Origin: Coriaria nepalensis
Taxonomy: Eukaryota; Streptophyta; Magnoliopsida; Cucurbitales; Coriariaceae
Assembly: GCA_027186245.1 (NCBI GenBank)
Contig: CP114487.1
Location: forward strand, 10,287,001-10,351,000
DNA: 64,000 nt
Direction of reading: 5' to 3'
Below, in pieces: positions 40,298 through 52,190 of the stretch. Every line of letters starts with the position of its first letter. The stretch's first letter is position 1. The translations under genes and the position numbers were made by a program. Under the pieces are notes generated by a model, which saw nothing but the letters and a program-made list of their open reading frames with translations, searched no databases and was not told the DNA's origin.

Positions 40298-41156
40298 GTT
40301 TATATAAGCATGCGTTTGCTTTCTGTCACTAGGTGTAAGATATGTTCATTATTTCATTCATTAATGGAACTGAAAAGTACGTAGAAGATACGCTTTAGTT
40401 GATATGATGATGATGATGCCGCTGATCAGTTTGTGTTTTCACTTCAAAATAAAATGCCAAAATGGGTACATAGGATAATAATAGTATAATACCAACGTGC
40501 CTTTTCCACTAGCTATAGTATGATTACTCGTATCGATCTACATGACCAAAGAAAAGGAAAGAAAGAACAAGAATATTTGGTTTGAGGTCGACTACAAGTT
40601 GATATATATCTCTAGTCATCAGAAGCTAAGATCTCTAATCGCTATATCTTGTAAATATTTATGTATTCTCGAGTCGGGACCGACCTGGGGATCCGGCTTG
40701 TAGCGTATACGGTGTCATCTTTGTTATTGTGCTGTCTAGTAACGGATCAATGGAGCCATGTTCTTGGTCATATTGTAGTTTATTGAATTGCTGGCATCAA
40801 AATGATCTGGGATCCTTGGAGACCTAATCGGAGAAGCCATAGGAGATGGGAACAGTAAGCAGGATCTCTCCCGATTCATAATAAATTCCGTCTTCCAATC
40901 GGCATTTTTCTCCACAGCCTATAAAAAACACACAAATTTTTTAACATAATCCGATTATAGTGGGACCAAATTGAGGCCAAATTAAATTACATTAAGCAAA
41001 ACTGTTTGTTTGATTTACCTCTGTAAAATAAAGATTTGATCATAATTGGGTTGTCTATAAAGGAGAGAAATCAAATCAAATCGCATGTAGTTACTTACTT
41101 CCTCTGTTCAATAATTTCTTTCGATTCATCTTCCTTGATATTTATTATGTGATCAC
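39921..41156. other. Intergenic DNA 3' of the broken kinase
   Basis: Contains a (TA)n-(TATG)n run near 40267-40300. On the minus strand, 40920-40735 is open for about 60 codons after a possible AG acceptor (AVEKNADWKTEFIMNRERS), but it resembles no kinase or other family I know. Confidence 0.35.
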
Positions 41157-42028
41157 CGGCACTCCATAAGTCAATGCCGATACCATAATCCGTCGAACCT
41201 AGTAAGAGCTCAGGGGCTCTATACCAAAGAGTAACAACCCGGTTCGTAAGAGGGTGCTTAGAGCTCCTATTAAAATAATTAGCAACCCCAAAGTCCGCAA
41301 TCTTAAGCATCCCGTTTTTATCGATCAGTAAATTTGATCCTTTAATGTCTCTATGTAATATACCCTTATCGTGGCAATGCTGTAGACCTGAAAGCAGTAG
41401 ATGCATATAGAACTTAATCTGCATCAAAATGAATGATTTCCTTTCAATGAATCGAAAAATATCAAACTCATATACAGAACATATTGTAGGATCATGTATG
41501 GACCTGAGCTTCCGTAAGGCCTTCCGGCCGGGCTACAAGCCGGGCCAGATCAGTCAGCATGAACTCAAAAACAAGATAGATACAGAACTGCATTCTGGAC
41601 GTGGCTAATCCTTCTAGTTTGACTATATTAGGATGATCCAATTTCTGTAACATCATGATCTCTCTTGCCATGAATTTTACACTTTCTGGTTCTGATGTAT
41701 CGAATCGGACTTTCTTTAATGCCACGATGTTTCCGGTATCCCTGTCTCGAGCTTTGTACACATTGTTATAAGTTCCCTGGCCTACCTACAATTTAACAGA
41801 CCAAAATGAAAAATACAGTTTGTCGAAACTCCAGTTTCATACTGTAGTGCAAAATGCATAGCACCTGCTATAGATAGTTCTAGCTAATAAGAAAATTAAC
41901 TGACCTACCGATCTTATCTTAGTATTCAGTGCTTTTTGGGACCAATCGAGAAAGAACTTCTTTTGGAATATTATCAGTCAACCATTTTGGCCAGCCTCCG
42001 ATCAATTCATCTTCTCCAGATTTAGACA
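41157..42028 (-). pseudogene. Broken CDK-like serine/threonine kinase (At1g54610 type)
   Basis: Parts of a plant CDK/CRK-type kinase read on the minus strand. A first exon (to about 41915) encodes GGWPKWLTDNIPKEVLSRLVPK and reaches an in-frame TAA at 41921-41919, just before DKIG. Exon 41781-41504 carries the glycine loop GQGTYNNVYKARD, the ATP-binding lysine in VALKKVRF, and the C-helix region KFMAREIMMLQKLDHPNI. Exon 41418-41157 has the catalytic loop HRDIKGSNLL, DFG in IADFGVANYF, the activation segment and APE, ending IDLWSAG. The remaining lobe (normally GCILAEL... onward) and the family's long C-terminal tail are not found downstream. The stop and the truncation suggest a pseudogene, although the kinase-core exons are still open. 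Confidence 0.75.
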
Positions 42029-42968
42029 TTGAAAATCCCCTTGAACTCGACTACTGCCATCACTACCACTATCTCTCTTCCCCTTTTTAGCTGAAATTAT
42101 TTTCCGTCCTTCTCCACCACCTCTTCCCGCGGAGGTGCCGCCGCCACCTGTGTCTGAATGTAGCTTCTAAATCGAGGTCGTTGAGTTCGATGTGGCTGCG
42201 GCGGCTGCGGTGGCTTATGGCAACTTAGATTCCATGTGCGCAAATTTATGATCCTTGGATCTTTGATAGTTATCGAATGTGGATTTTCCGGCATAACCAT
42301 TATCTATTTTCAGCTTCTCTAAGCCTCGAGGAGGTGAATTCAACGAAGGCTTGCCCTGAGCACAGCCCATTCCTTAGTGGGTCTGCCCAGGAATTGAGGA
42401 TTGAAAAAAACAGGGGATTGTGCAATGATGAAGTAGGGTGAAAAAGTAGGAGGGGAGAGAGAGAGAGAAGGGATGGGAGAGAATTTGGGGGAGAGAAAGA
42501 AGGAGACGAGTTTTTTAGCCGGCCTCGATGAGCCATGCTGTAGTGTGAAAAAAACAGAGGACCTATTCATCATCTTTTTTTAATATATTAATTTTATTCT
42601 TAATTTTTCTTAATTTTTGGTGATTGGGTAGTAGTCTTCTAAGCATTCTCCCAAGTGAGAGAGTGGAAAAGAAATCCAGCTTTCACGAATTAACGTTTAC
42701 TCCATCCCCATATAAAATTTTTTATCAGAGAGCGTAGAATTAATCTCCCCTGTTTCTTACTGGCGGGTGATATGAAGATGATCAATTATGAGAAAGAAAG
42801 ATTGAAGATCACGTGATGACAACATATGATATGATGAAGGGCCACCACTACATATGGGTCTTTACAGTCAGATCTCGACACGTCATCATATGATTCATGA
42901 CATGGACCCCATTTGGGCCTACAAATAGCCCTGCATCATTGGATTTTCATTCTTCTCGGCCCAATCCC
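42029..42968. other. Region upstream of the broken kinase
   Basis: Minus-strand frames at 42300-42097 and 42536-42300 are proline- and serine-rich and may include the decayed kinase N-terminus, but I could not match them. GA-rich DNA lies at about 42450-42500. Confidence 0.35.
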
Positions 42969-43564
42969 TAGAGATGTTAAAATAGGCCGGATTTTTTGGC
43001 CGGTCCGGAAAAAAATTCTGTCTAAAGCCAGGCTCAGATGCGGGTCCAGTTTGGATAAATTTTTAAGTCCATCGGGCCGGCTCAGCCCAGTCCGGTATAT
43101 AAGTCTGGATGATCTCGGGAGACTCTGCTGGGCTGGTCTGTATGAGCCCGACAGGGCCCTGTTGAATCCGGAGGTTTTTTTGACGGATTTATTATTTAAT
43201 AATATGTAATTAAATTTTTATTTGGCCAAAAATTTATTCTTTACTTGAGATTCTCTTAGACTCTTAGTTATTTGATGATTTGGGATGCTATTAGTTATTT
43301 GATTGTAAATTTTAATGATACAATTTAATAATTTTGTTTGGATTTTTCTTTAGACCTCTTATTAAATGGATTGTTATTATAACTCAGAATCTCAAATAAT
43401 TTATCTTACTTTAATAATAATTTATTATGAGTCATTTATTATCTTACTTGAAAACGAACCTAGCCCAACCTAACATATATTTTTTTCGGGCTCAATCCGG
43501 CCCGACTTTAAATAGTGAAAAGCTTTAAAGGGAATGGACTGAGTGGCCCGTTTTGACACCTCTA
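42969..43564. mobile_element. hAT-like non-autonomous element (MITE)
   Basis: About 596 bp bounded by inverted repeats: TAGAGATGTTAAAATAGGCC at the left and, read from the right end inwards, TAGAGGTGTCAAAACGGGCC. The 'AGAGGTGTCAAAACGGGC' end is typical of plant hAT-derived MITEs. The interior has CGGGCC-rich subterminal regions and an AT-rich middle with no transposase. No perfect 8-bp target duplication is visible, so the copy is old. Confidence 0.65.
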
Positions 43565-44288
43565 CCTTCCACCCTCTCTTCCTTTTTTGGGTTCCCTTTT
43601 TTCTTCTTCTTTCTTCCTTCATAATATGGTTTGTTCGTTTGGTCTGGCGTTTTCTGTTCCATTTTGCAGGAAGCTGTGTCGTTTAAGAAGAAAATGTGTC
43701 TATATTGAGTGTGTGGGAATTATAGCAGAGAAAGCACCACAAATGGGATGGAAGCTCAGATGGAACAGTTGGCTTGAAGAGTCGAAAGGATCGCATGCCG
43801 GGTCGAGGGGCTCGAATCTATCATGTTTAAGCTCGAAGTCGGGATTTGTTTCATATTCTTATGCTTTTGTTTTCTCTTGCTCTTATTGTTTTCATGCTTT
43901 GTTGAAGTAGAATCTTACTGAGCTTAGGATTAGCATTTGTCAAACTGGAGTTTGATAAAACCGTGTTTAAGATGTTTTTATGGTTTCTGGTGTTTCTTCT
44001 AGTAACATCAGTTCCATCGATCGTCAGTTTACGATCTTTCTACTCAAACATAATTAGCTGCAATTAGGAGATAAGAAGATGAGGAAACCCTCTTTTACTT
44101 GTAATTTCAGTGAATACTTTGGTGAAGAAAACAGAGATTGATGACAAATGAAGTGGTGCTTCAACCAAATTCAAGTGACAAAATTTACTCAAACCCAAGT
44201 TGGGAATAAAACAGTAAAAGGGTATATGCAAAATACAGTAATAAAAAGAGTATAGGTGACTTGAACATGAAGTATCAAACTCTGTTCA
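43565..44288. other. Intergenic DNA 3' of OHP2
   Basis: An open plus-strand frame at 43587-43907 has no recognised domain and is probably chance. The right end is the OHP2 3' flank. Confidence 0.4.
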
Positions 44289-45047
44289 TCAATCAAGATC
44301 TAGTATTCCGAAATTTGAGAGAAGGATCTTTACTTGATCCACGAAGTCCGAGCCCGTCGCATACTCCGTCAGCAGTCCGACGGCAAAACCGAACATTGCC
44401 CACCTGATTAGGTCATAATCCCAAATGCAGATGAAAGTTAGGTAGCGAAAGACAATCACACAAATTGATTAACATTAGGGTTAATAGTCCTTGATTTCCT
44501 GAATAGTGACAATACCCACCTACAAGCTCCCTTAACAAAAAGATATCCTGAATGGGATAATAGGGGAAAAAGCACTGTACCTTCCATTTGTGATCTCATT
44601 CTTGCCAATGAAGCCAAGGAGAGGACCCTGGTCAGCTTCCTCAAGCTTCTTTTGCTTAAAGTAATCCTGTAGCTCCTTTGCCTTCTGTCTCTGAAACTCC
44701 AAAGTGATCACACCACCCTTGTCTGATAAGGTAGGGGGGTTCAGAGGCGGAGCAGCCGTAGAAGAGGGCGGCGGCGTTGATGATGGAGGTGGCTGAGAAG
44801 GAGGAGGGGTGGGCCTAAGAAGAGGAGGTGGAGAGTGTGAAGGAGCTACAGGTCTTCTGAGAGGGCCTTGATCAGTTTGCGAGCTCCTTATAAGGGTGAA
44901 TGAGCAAGGAGCTGGGCGCTTATTAGGTGGAGAGAATCTAAGCGAAGGAAAATAATGTGCTGATGAACATGAAGTAGAGGAAGGAGAAGAACAAGAAGAT
45001 GGCGACGATTGGATGCATGGGACAGACGATGAATAGGCAACTGACAT
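44289..45047 (-). CDS. OHP2: One-helix protein 2, chloroplastic (LHC-like)
   Basis: Two exons, 45047-44581 and 44403-44289, give 193 residues. The first in-frame ATG (45047) starts MSVAYSSSVPCIQSS, a Ser-rich chloroplast transit peptide, followed by a long Pro/Ser-rich linker (about 65-108). The conserved part runs SDKGGVITLEFQRQKAKELQ, then GFIGKNEITNGR joined across the intron to WAMFGFAVGLLTEYATG, a single LHC-type helix with the chlorophyll-binding ExxNxR motif. It ends LLSNFGILDLD. In Arabidopsis OHP2 pairs with OHP1 and HCF244 in the thylakoid to deliver chlorophyll to nascent D1 during photosystem II assembly. All key residues are present and no lesions were seen. Confidence 0.95.
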
Positions 45048-45053
45048 TATCAC

Positions 45054-45734
45054 TCCTCTGTTTTTTCCTTCTTTTTCTGGGGAGAGGAGTGAGCGGTGGG
45101 TTTTGTTTGGTTGGTTAATGATGAGATTTTGAGGGAAGGAAAAATGCGTTGAACGTTATCAGAAACGGAAAGATGGTGTGGATAAGATGTTGCCAAGTCT
45201 CAACTCTCAAATCGTATGGGCCTGGGCTGGGGGCTGGGAGTCTCGGACCATATCAAAATGAATAAGCCCGACCCGATACCATTCCTGGATCCGTTCTGAA
45301 AGTATATATGATTATAGAAGCAGAGAAGCTCACACAAACGCTTTATTCCGATATAACATATATGGCAGATAAAATGACTAGAAAGTCTCATCATCATTCT
45401 AAGAGCGGAGGGGAAAAGAGAAGAGGAGAGATTAATTACCAATTTAGTTACAAGAAACAAGAATGATGAACAGAGGGAAAAACTGATAATGTCAAAACTG
45501 AAATTCAAAAGCAATTGACTATTTATATAGACAGAAACTTCTCAATCTTGTGAACTTATCATATATATATAACACAGACACTTTGGCGCAGCCGTAATTT
45601 GTGGACATTCAAGCGAGAAATTATCGGGCAATTCAGAAGCAGAGACAAGCATTTAGTAGCAAGGTGTTACTTGATCCTTCATAGTACTCTTAACTGAATC
45701 TCTGCCGAATTTCCTCTATAGATAACAAACCCAT
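45054..45734. other. OHP2 promoter and 3' flank of the CaaX-protein gene
   Basis: Non-coding DNA between two minus-strand genes. No clear TATA box was found for OHP2. Minus-strand frames here look spurious. Confidence 0.4.
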
Positions 45735-46683
45735 TTACATAATTGTGCATGAGCAATATCTTCCGTTCCCATTTTCAAACTCGTAGTCTGATCCATCCGT
45801 TTCGCTGCAATCACCATCAAGACTCAAGACATCAATAAAGCAGTTATACGATTCAATTTCAATAAATCTCATGCTTAGTTAATCCAAAAAAGCATTCAAA
45901 GATGGGAAACTACATATACTTGAGGCAACCCAGTCATTGCTATCTCATTCTTTCAAGGGTAGAACTATATGTAATTACGCCTAAGTTCATTAACATGTTT
46001 TAAAAGAAATTTCTACATCCCAAGTGGTATTAGCACCCATTAAGGGGTTAGGACATGTAATATGAAGAGAGTAGAAAGAGGAATGCATATAAATTAGATG
46101 CACTCCTAAATTCATATTTTATTAGAAGAATTCATACATACCTGGGCTCAAATTCCTTGATTTCAACAAGCTCTCTCCCACAAGCATCTGTCCACTGCAG
46201 TTTCCTTCTTTCCATATTAACAAGGATGTCACCACCTTTTTCCTTCAATGCTATTTGTCCATCAACATTCTGGATAGAAATTGGAACACCATTTGATGGC
46301 TTCTTCAAGCTACTTTTTAGTACAGTCTTTCTCAACCTAGTTCCATCGTCCGGGTCAGGAATATGATCCTTTCCCTTATCAGAAACTAGAGGACCTGGCA
46401 CCACGGCTTGTTGTGTGTAGCCCACTTTAGAAGGCAATGACTTTTCAACTCTTGAGGGAGCGCTACAAAAGCAGAAAAAAGTGGCGCACCGGCCAGAAAG
46501 CTGGTTCTTCGTGGAAGCCAGCTGTAGGTTAGGGTCTGAATCTTTGTCTGCAAACAGGTGCTGATTCCACGGAAAAACTCTCATAGGTTTTTCTCCTTTC
46601 CCTTGACCCAAGAGGAGGGTCAGACCATTACTATATCCAGAAGCTGAAGAAGAGAAAAATCCCCCTCCTATTGCTAATAACAT
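45735..46683 (-). CDS. Plant protein of unknown function with C-terminal CaaX box
   Basis: Two coding exons, 46683-46142 and 45804-45735, join in phase to 203 residues starting MLLAIGGGFFSSSASGYSNG. I do not recognise a named domain. The middle is basic and polar (LRKTVLKSSLKKPSNGV). The end of exon 1, RRKLQWTDACGRELVEIKEF, followed by FEPSETDGSDYEFE and the terminus RYCSCTIM, reads like a conserved plant family. CTIM is a CaaX box (X = Met favours farnesylation), with another Cys two residues before it, so membrane anchoring is likely. The gene probably has 5' untranslated exons between 46684 and 47640, where the promoter-like GA-rich DNA lies. An upstream coding exon cannot be excluded. Confidence 0.75.
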
Positions 46684-49487
46684 CAGTTATGCTCATTTGG
46701 AGCCCGATTAACTTATGTGTTGCTTCCCTCCCCTATGAACAACTGAACACATCCACAATCATGACATAATCCATCCACCGCTCAGAACTATAAATGTGAT
46801 TGAAGAAACAACATTCACCAAGTTGGTTGACTAGCTAATGAAACTCAATTATCTAGATTTCCTATGAAACACAGTAGTATCCTCAGAACAGTTGAGGAGG
46901 AAAAACTGCCGTAACAATGAATGGAATAATAAATACAAAACAAAGTAGATATTGAGCGAAGTAATGAAAACACAGCATCTCCTAGTTCTGCATTGGTTTC
47001 CCAAAAGAAATCAACAATCCAATAGACTAGGAAAATGAAAAACATAGCAATCCGCCATAAATAGAAAATAATTCTAATAACAAACAAATAAAATTTTAAA
47101 ACTATTAAGTTAAACAAAATATACATCCAACTCAAACCATCAAAATTCAAAACTATAGATGGTTCCACTTATCAAATCGTGTACATATCATACAAGATCC
47201 CTTTGATAATCATTGAGAAGAAAACCAAAATCGCTAAGATGCAATTCAATTTCAGACAATGATCAATAAGCCGGCGAAGAAATCGAAGTTTGAGATCTCC
47301 AATTTCCTTCAACGGCTGCCTAAAAACAAAATAGAAAAAAGTACATCTAAGTAAACTGCAACCAGCACGCTTATTGAGATTCTAACTCTTTATCAGGAAA
47401 AGAGGAAAGCATATATCATATTCAAATCCTACCTATCCTCTATCTTTACTTTTCAAATTTCAGCCAATTTCTAAGGAACCAAACGGAAAATCGGATCGAC
47501 GAAGAAGGAAAAAAGAAGAGAGCAGACTGTACCTTAGAAGTTATAATAAACGAGAGTGGCGAAACAATGGAGAGAGAGCAGAGCAGAGCAAAGAGAGAGA
47601 GGAAGTTAGAGATCTCTACTCCGGCGAATAAATCGACGGCGTAGTCGGTAGTTAAATTGGCGGCTAGAAAGAATTGCGCAGATGGGAGAATAGCGGGAAT
47701 AAATCGCCGAGGGATAAAAAGTAAAGAAAAAACATCCATCAAATAAAATATAAATAAATAAATAAATAAATAAAGAAGAGGATGGTGACTCCAGGGGCGC
47801 ATGATAGCGACGGGCCCAAATATGTTTTTCTCTCTTTTCCAATTTTTTTTTTCTTTTTAATTTTTTAATAAAGAACCTTTCTCTGATGTGTTTTCATCTT
47901 TTATTTTATTTTATTTTATTTTTTATTCGGATTATTTAATTTATGAATTTCAATTCATAAAACGTAGAAATATTAGAATGCTTATAAGGTGTACCAAATC
48001 TTTTTAAGATTAAAATGGTTTAGATTGACCAAAAAAAATAAAATAAAAAAATCTTAATTAAATCAAACTCTAGATTAATGGGTTTAATCAGTTGTTTTTT
48101 TTTTTTTTATATGGTCGTGACCCAATTGATCTGTAATTTTAGCCAAAAAAAAAAAAGTGAGATGGAGTAGCTTATTATGGTTTGACCAAAAAAGAAAAAA
48201 AAAAAAGAAAGTAAACTAGCTCATTATATATTACTTAATAGAACAAGATAGATAATAATTAATAACTCAACATTCTTAAAAATAATAAAATAAAACAAAA
48301 GTCAATGATAAAGATGATCGGGAAACGCAACTCTTGCCGTCTGTCTTGTTGAAACTACGGTCCCCTGAAATTGAGAACTTTGAGGACACATTTGTTTCAA
48401 TTATCTTCATGTGAATGATATTGCAAAAATAAGCATTTCAATAGGTCAAGCTTACGTCAAAACATGTATAAAATAGGCACAAAATAATAAATAAATAAAT
48501 AAGAAATTAATTTTTAAAATATATTTATATTAAAATAATTTAAAATAAAAAAAAATATATATTCCATAAATAAAATATTATATTTATTAACAAAACCATA
48601 ATATTATAAAAATGAAAATGAGAATTATGATTTTTATATTTGTTTGAAGGAGAAGATTAAATAACTCCTTAGGTATTATGACAGAATTAATAAAATATGA
48701 CAAGAAAAAAAATCTCATAAATAAATATATATTTTAATTTTTATTAAAGATATTTATTTAAGTGAAAATATAATAATAATTTTTTTATTTAAGTGAAAAT
48801 CAAAAATTCACTTTTATCATTTATTTAAATCAAATAGTATTTAATGAAGTAATTTTTATCTTAATTCTTAATATAAAAAAAAAAATCCAACTAAATATAT
48901 TCTAAATGAATAATTTTTATTAGGTAGAACTTGCGAGGTATTAGTACAAGTTCATTACAGTAAATATAATATTTAAAATGCAAGTGAACTTGAGAGGATC
49001 TCGAATGAACAACTACGAATGGGGAAGACTATAATTTAGATTTATTGTTTCACAACGTCTAAATGAATAGCATCAATTCAATTTTTATTTACATGAACTT
49101 AGGGCTGTCAGCCATCAGGTCTACCACCAGTCCACTCTTCTCCGGTCAAGACCTCATTAATCATTCATTCCAATCTGTTTAGTTTACATTATTACTCTTT
49201 CCTCTTCCATTTTTTATGTTTTTTTTTTTTTCTTCCTCAAGCAGAATCTGTAAGTTCCCACTCGACAAGCCACAGAATTGTAGATTTACAAAGAAATTAT
49301 AAGACTTGCGATCCCTAAAATAAACACAAACAATGTTTGCAGCAAAACCAATACAGATAATTTTTATAAAAAAAAAACATAAGCATGAGTATAAGCATAC
49401 CAGAATCTATTCAACCCAAATCCTTTACAGAAGACACAAACCCACCCAAGCTCTTTAGAGTTTTGCAGTAAGGATCTTCTTAGTGGC
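46684..49487. other. Leader region of the CaaX gene and AT-rich intergenic DNA
   Basis: 46684-47700 is probably leader exons and introns of the CaaX-protein gene, with GA-rich DNA at 47560-47605. 47800-49480 is very AT-rich, with an (AATA)n run near 47748-47772 and a TTTTA run near 47903-47925. No other gene recognised. Confidence 0.4.
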
Positions 49488-51563
49488 CTATCCATAAAGC
49501 GATTCATTGGCAGGACTATCCGGATGCATATCCATGGAGGAATCATTTGAGCCAAGAGGGTTAAGATCTCTTAAGCTATGGTTCTGAAGATAGTTGGGTT
49601 CATTATTTTGGGCTCCATTTCCTAACGGCAGACTGCTACTATTTGGGTAGTGATTTGCCTGAGAAATGTGATAATAACTCTGCAGACTACGGCGAACTGG
49701 GCTCGACAAAGCATTTGAGAAGACTGAGTTTTTGGACTGGTTATCAGAGTTCTCAGACCGAACACCTTGCCCAGTGGCTGTGGGCCCAGATGAGCTTGAA
49801 GATATAGGGAAGATTGAGTTTGTGAAATGCATATTAGTAGGTTGAGAGTGTTGATGTGGGACTGGCGCTCGAGGAGACGTTAAAGGTTCCTCTCCGCTAT
49901 AGTCTAACTCGTTCTGCAGAGATGCATATATGGACACATATATGGCAGAACTCACTTCATTATTTTTCAGTGCAATGCAAACAGAAGAAATATGCTTATA
50001 TTGGGGTTTCTATCTACCAGTTTAAACAAGTACCCAAAAACAAATACATGGATATTGCTGAACAATAATCTATTGTAGCCGCTTACATGATTATTCCTTT
50101 ATTCTTAATTTACACTCAAACAGGAGGAGATGATTGATTATGTGTGGTTATCAAGATCAAAACTGATGAGTTTGGGCTATTGTAGAGACTGAGAGTCTTG
50201 GTCATATTTTGGAGTTATTTACTATTGCTTTGGTAGTTTCTCCTTTTAGTTAGGAGTATCCAAATAATAGCTCCTACATGATCATCAGCACTACTTTCTT
50301 ACCTGTATTTTGGAATTCTGCATGTTACTGAATGTTCTTTTTCAACTTACTTGCTGAAAAATTATTAAGGGCGGGAATGCTGTGGGATACTAGCATATAT
50401 AAGAATATCATCACACAATCAAACATTCAAATAGATAGCAGCAATGAACTAATCAAATAAGAGATTCGACCAACCTGTATGTAATTTAGTATATCTGCTG
50501 TTGTCACTCTTGACCCTCCTTCTTGTTGTCTCCAAATCCATTGATAAAGTTTTTCCTGAAATCAAGCAACTAAATCAGATCATCAAGATCTCAAAATGTA
50601 ATCTGACACAAATATCAAGCATTTAAATCAAGGAACATTATAGTTAAAGTAACATATGATCACAATTGAACTTCTAATTACAGTTTAGAAGGATTGAAGA
50701 GCCAAGGGAGAAAAAAAAAACTGCATCTATGATTGATAACTCTGATTTCAATGCAGAACTTCAAAGAAATTTAGTCATAAACAACGAAATGCCTAATGGG
50801 CTGGCCAGTTCAAGAAATTTCATTGTGTGTACCACTTAACAGAATCAACAACTTGGCATTACCTTCAGTTGCCTTCAAGATTATGAGAGTCAAATTCAAG
50901 AAAGATTAGGAAAAAGTGCACAAGTCAAGTTTGAAAGAAAATTTAGCTGTGTGTCAATGGTGGTACGGGGAAAGGGGCAGAAAATTATCTACATCTAGCA
51001 ACAGCATTGCCAAAAAGGTAAAGAGAGATGAATCCATTGAGTAAGAAACTAAGCACTTAGTCCAATATAGGCAACTAACCCATAATTGAGAATTCACACT
51101 CATACAATCAATTTTAAAATATTAAGAATTTGTATCTTTTATTCGTGGTTAACAACAGAAACATGAGCTATCTTAGGCAAGTTCCAGCAGATGGATAAAG
51201 CTCCCTAAATTGTGAAGCAAAAACTCTACTTTTCAGAGTCCAGAACAATAATTTACAGCAACATTAAGAAAACCCGATACCTAAAGTTAGATGCATTAGA
51301 CATGAGTGGGCAATTAACAAACAATAAAATCCACTAGCGCCATAATCAGTTTACAGACACAAAAAATTGAGGGGGGGGAAAAGACAAAAGATGAAATTCC
51401 ATACCAATCCATGGCGTTCTCCGGCATGGAAGGAGAGCTTCTGATGGTTCATAGCCTGTGTATAGAGCTGCGATAACGAGTTCGCGGCACTGCAAAACGA
51501 AGCATACATGGTCCGATCCACCTCATCGAGGCTGGTGGCGATGGACTTGCGCTTCTTTGCCAT
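49488..51563 (-). CDS. Conserved plant protein of unknown function
   Basis: Three coding exons, 51563-51405, 50555-50475 and 49913-49488, join in frame to 221 residues. It starts MAKKRKSIATSLDEVDRTMY; an in-frame GTG lies upstream but the ATG is clear. The N-terminal 80 residues (FCSAANSLSQLYTQAMNHQK, then GLEKLYQWIWRQQEGGSRVT) form a conserved plant-specific block that homologues share, sometimes under the loose name 'holocarboxylase synthetase-like', for which I see no biotin-ligase motif. The rest is Ser/Asn/Gln-rich and probably disordered, ending SPANESLYG. The basic KKRK start could be a nuclear signal. Function unknown; a nuclear regulatory role is only a guess. Confidence 0.82.
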
Positions 51564-52190
51564 GTTCGAGAACCTCTTTCTTTTCCGGTGACAGAACTGG
51601 AATCGAAGAGAATTCCCGACGATCGGAATCACGTTTTTTAATTGTTTAATTTTAATTTGCAGTCCTAATTTTAATTTGCGCTTCGGATCCTTTTATATGG
51701 TGACAGCAAATGAAGCCGAGAGTGGCAGCTCGTCTTTGTTTCAGCGTCAGTGGTTGTTCATTGACCGTAATTTAATGGTTAAAATTATTTATATTTATAT
51801 AAAAGTTTATATAGCTAATATATAAGTTACTAATTTTTCTTCTTACACAAAATGTTAAAATTATTTTTAGATAGATTGAATTTTTTTATTTTTTTTAGAT
51901 TGAGTTCAATTTCTTCTTTTATAAACCGAACTTTTTTCCAAACTGAGATCTTTTATTGAGTTTAATTTCTCCATACTGAGTTCTTCATTTTCCTTATTTT
52001 TCATTCGGGAATTTTTTCTTTTTTCTCAGATCCCGAGATCTAATATAATATATTTACCAAATCGAGCTCTCAAGAAAAGATAGAAAGATCACCGAGTTCT
52101 CGATCTCAGACTAAACTTACATGTCGGTTTGGACCGAGGTCACATGTTGGTTTGGATCGAGATACATGTTCGACCTTTTTGCCATCGATC
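51564..52190. other. Promoter and intergenic DNA
   Basis: The promoter of the unknown-protein gene lies at the left and AT-rich DNA follows. No gene recognised. Confidence 0.4.

Noticed and set aside
43587..43910. 107-codon plus-strand frame after the MITE
   Set aside because: No recognised domain, no codon or splice signal, and it overlaps pyrimidine-rich DNA.
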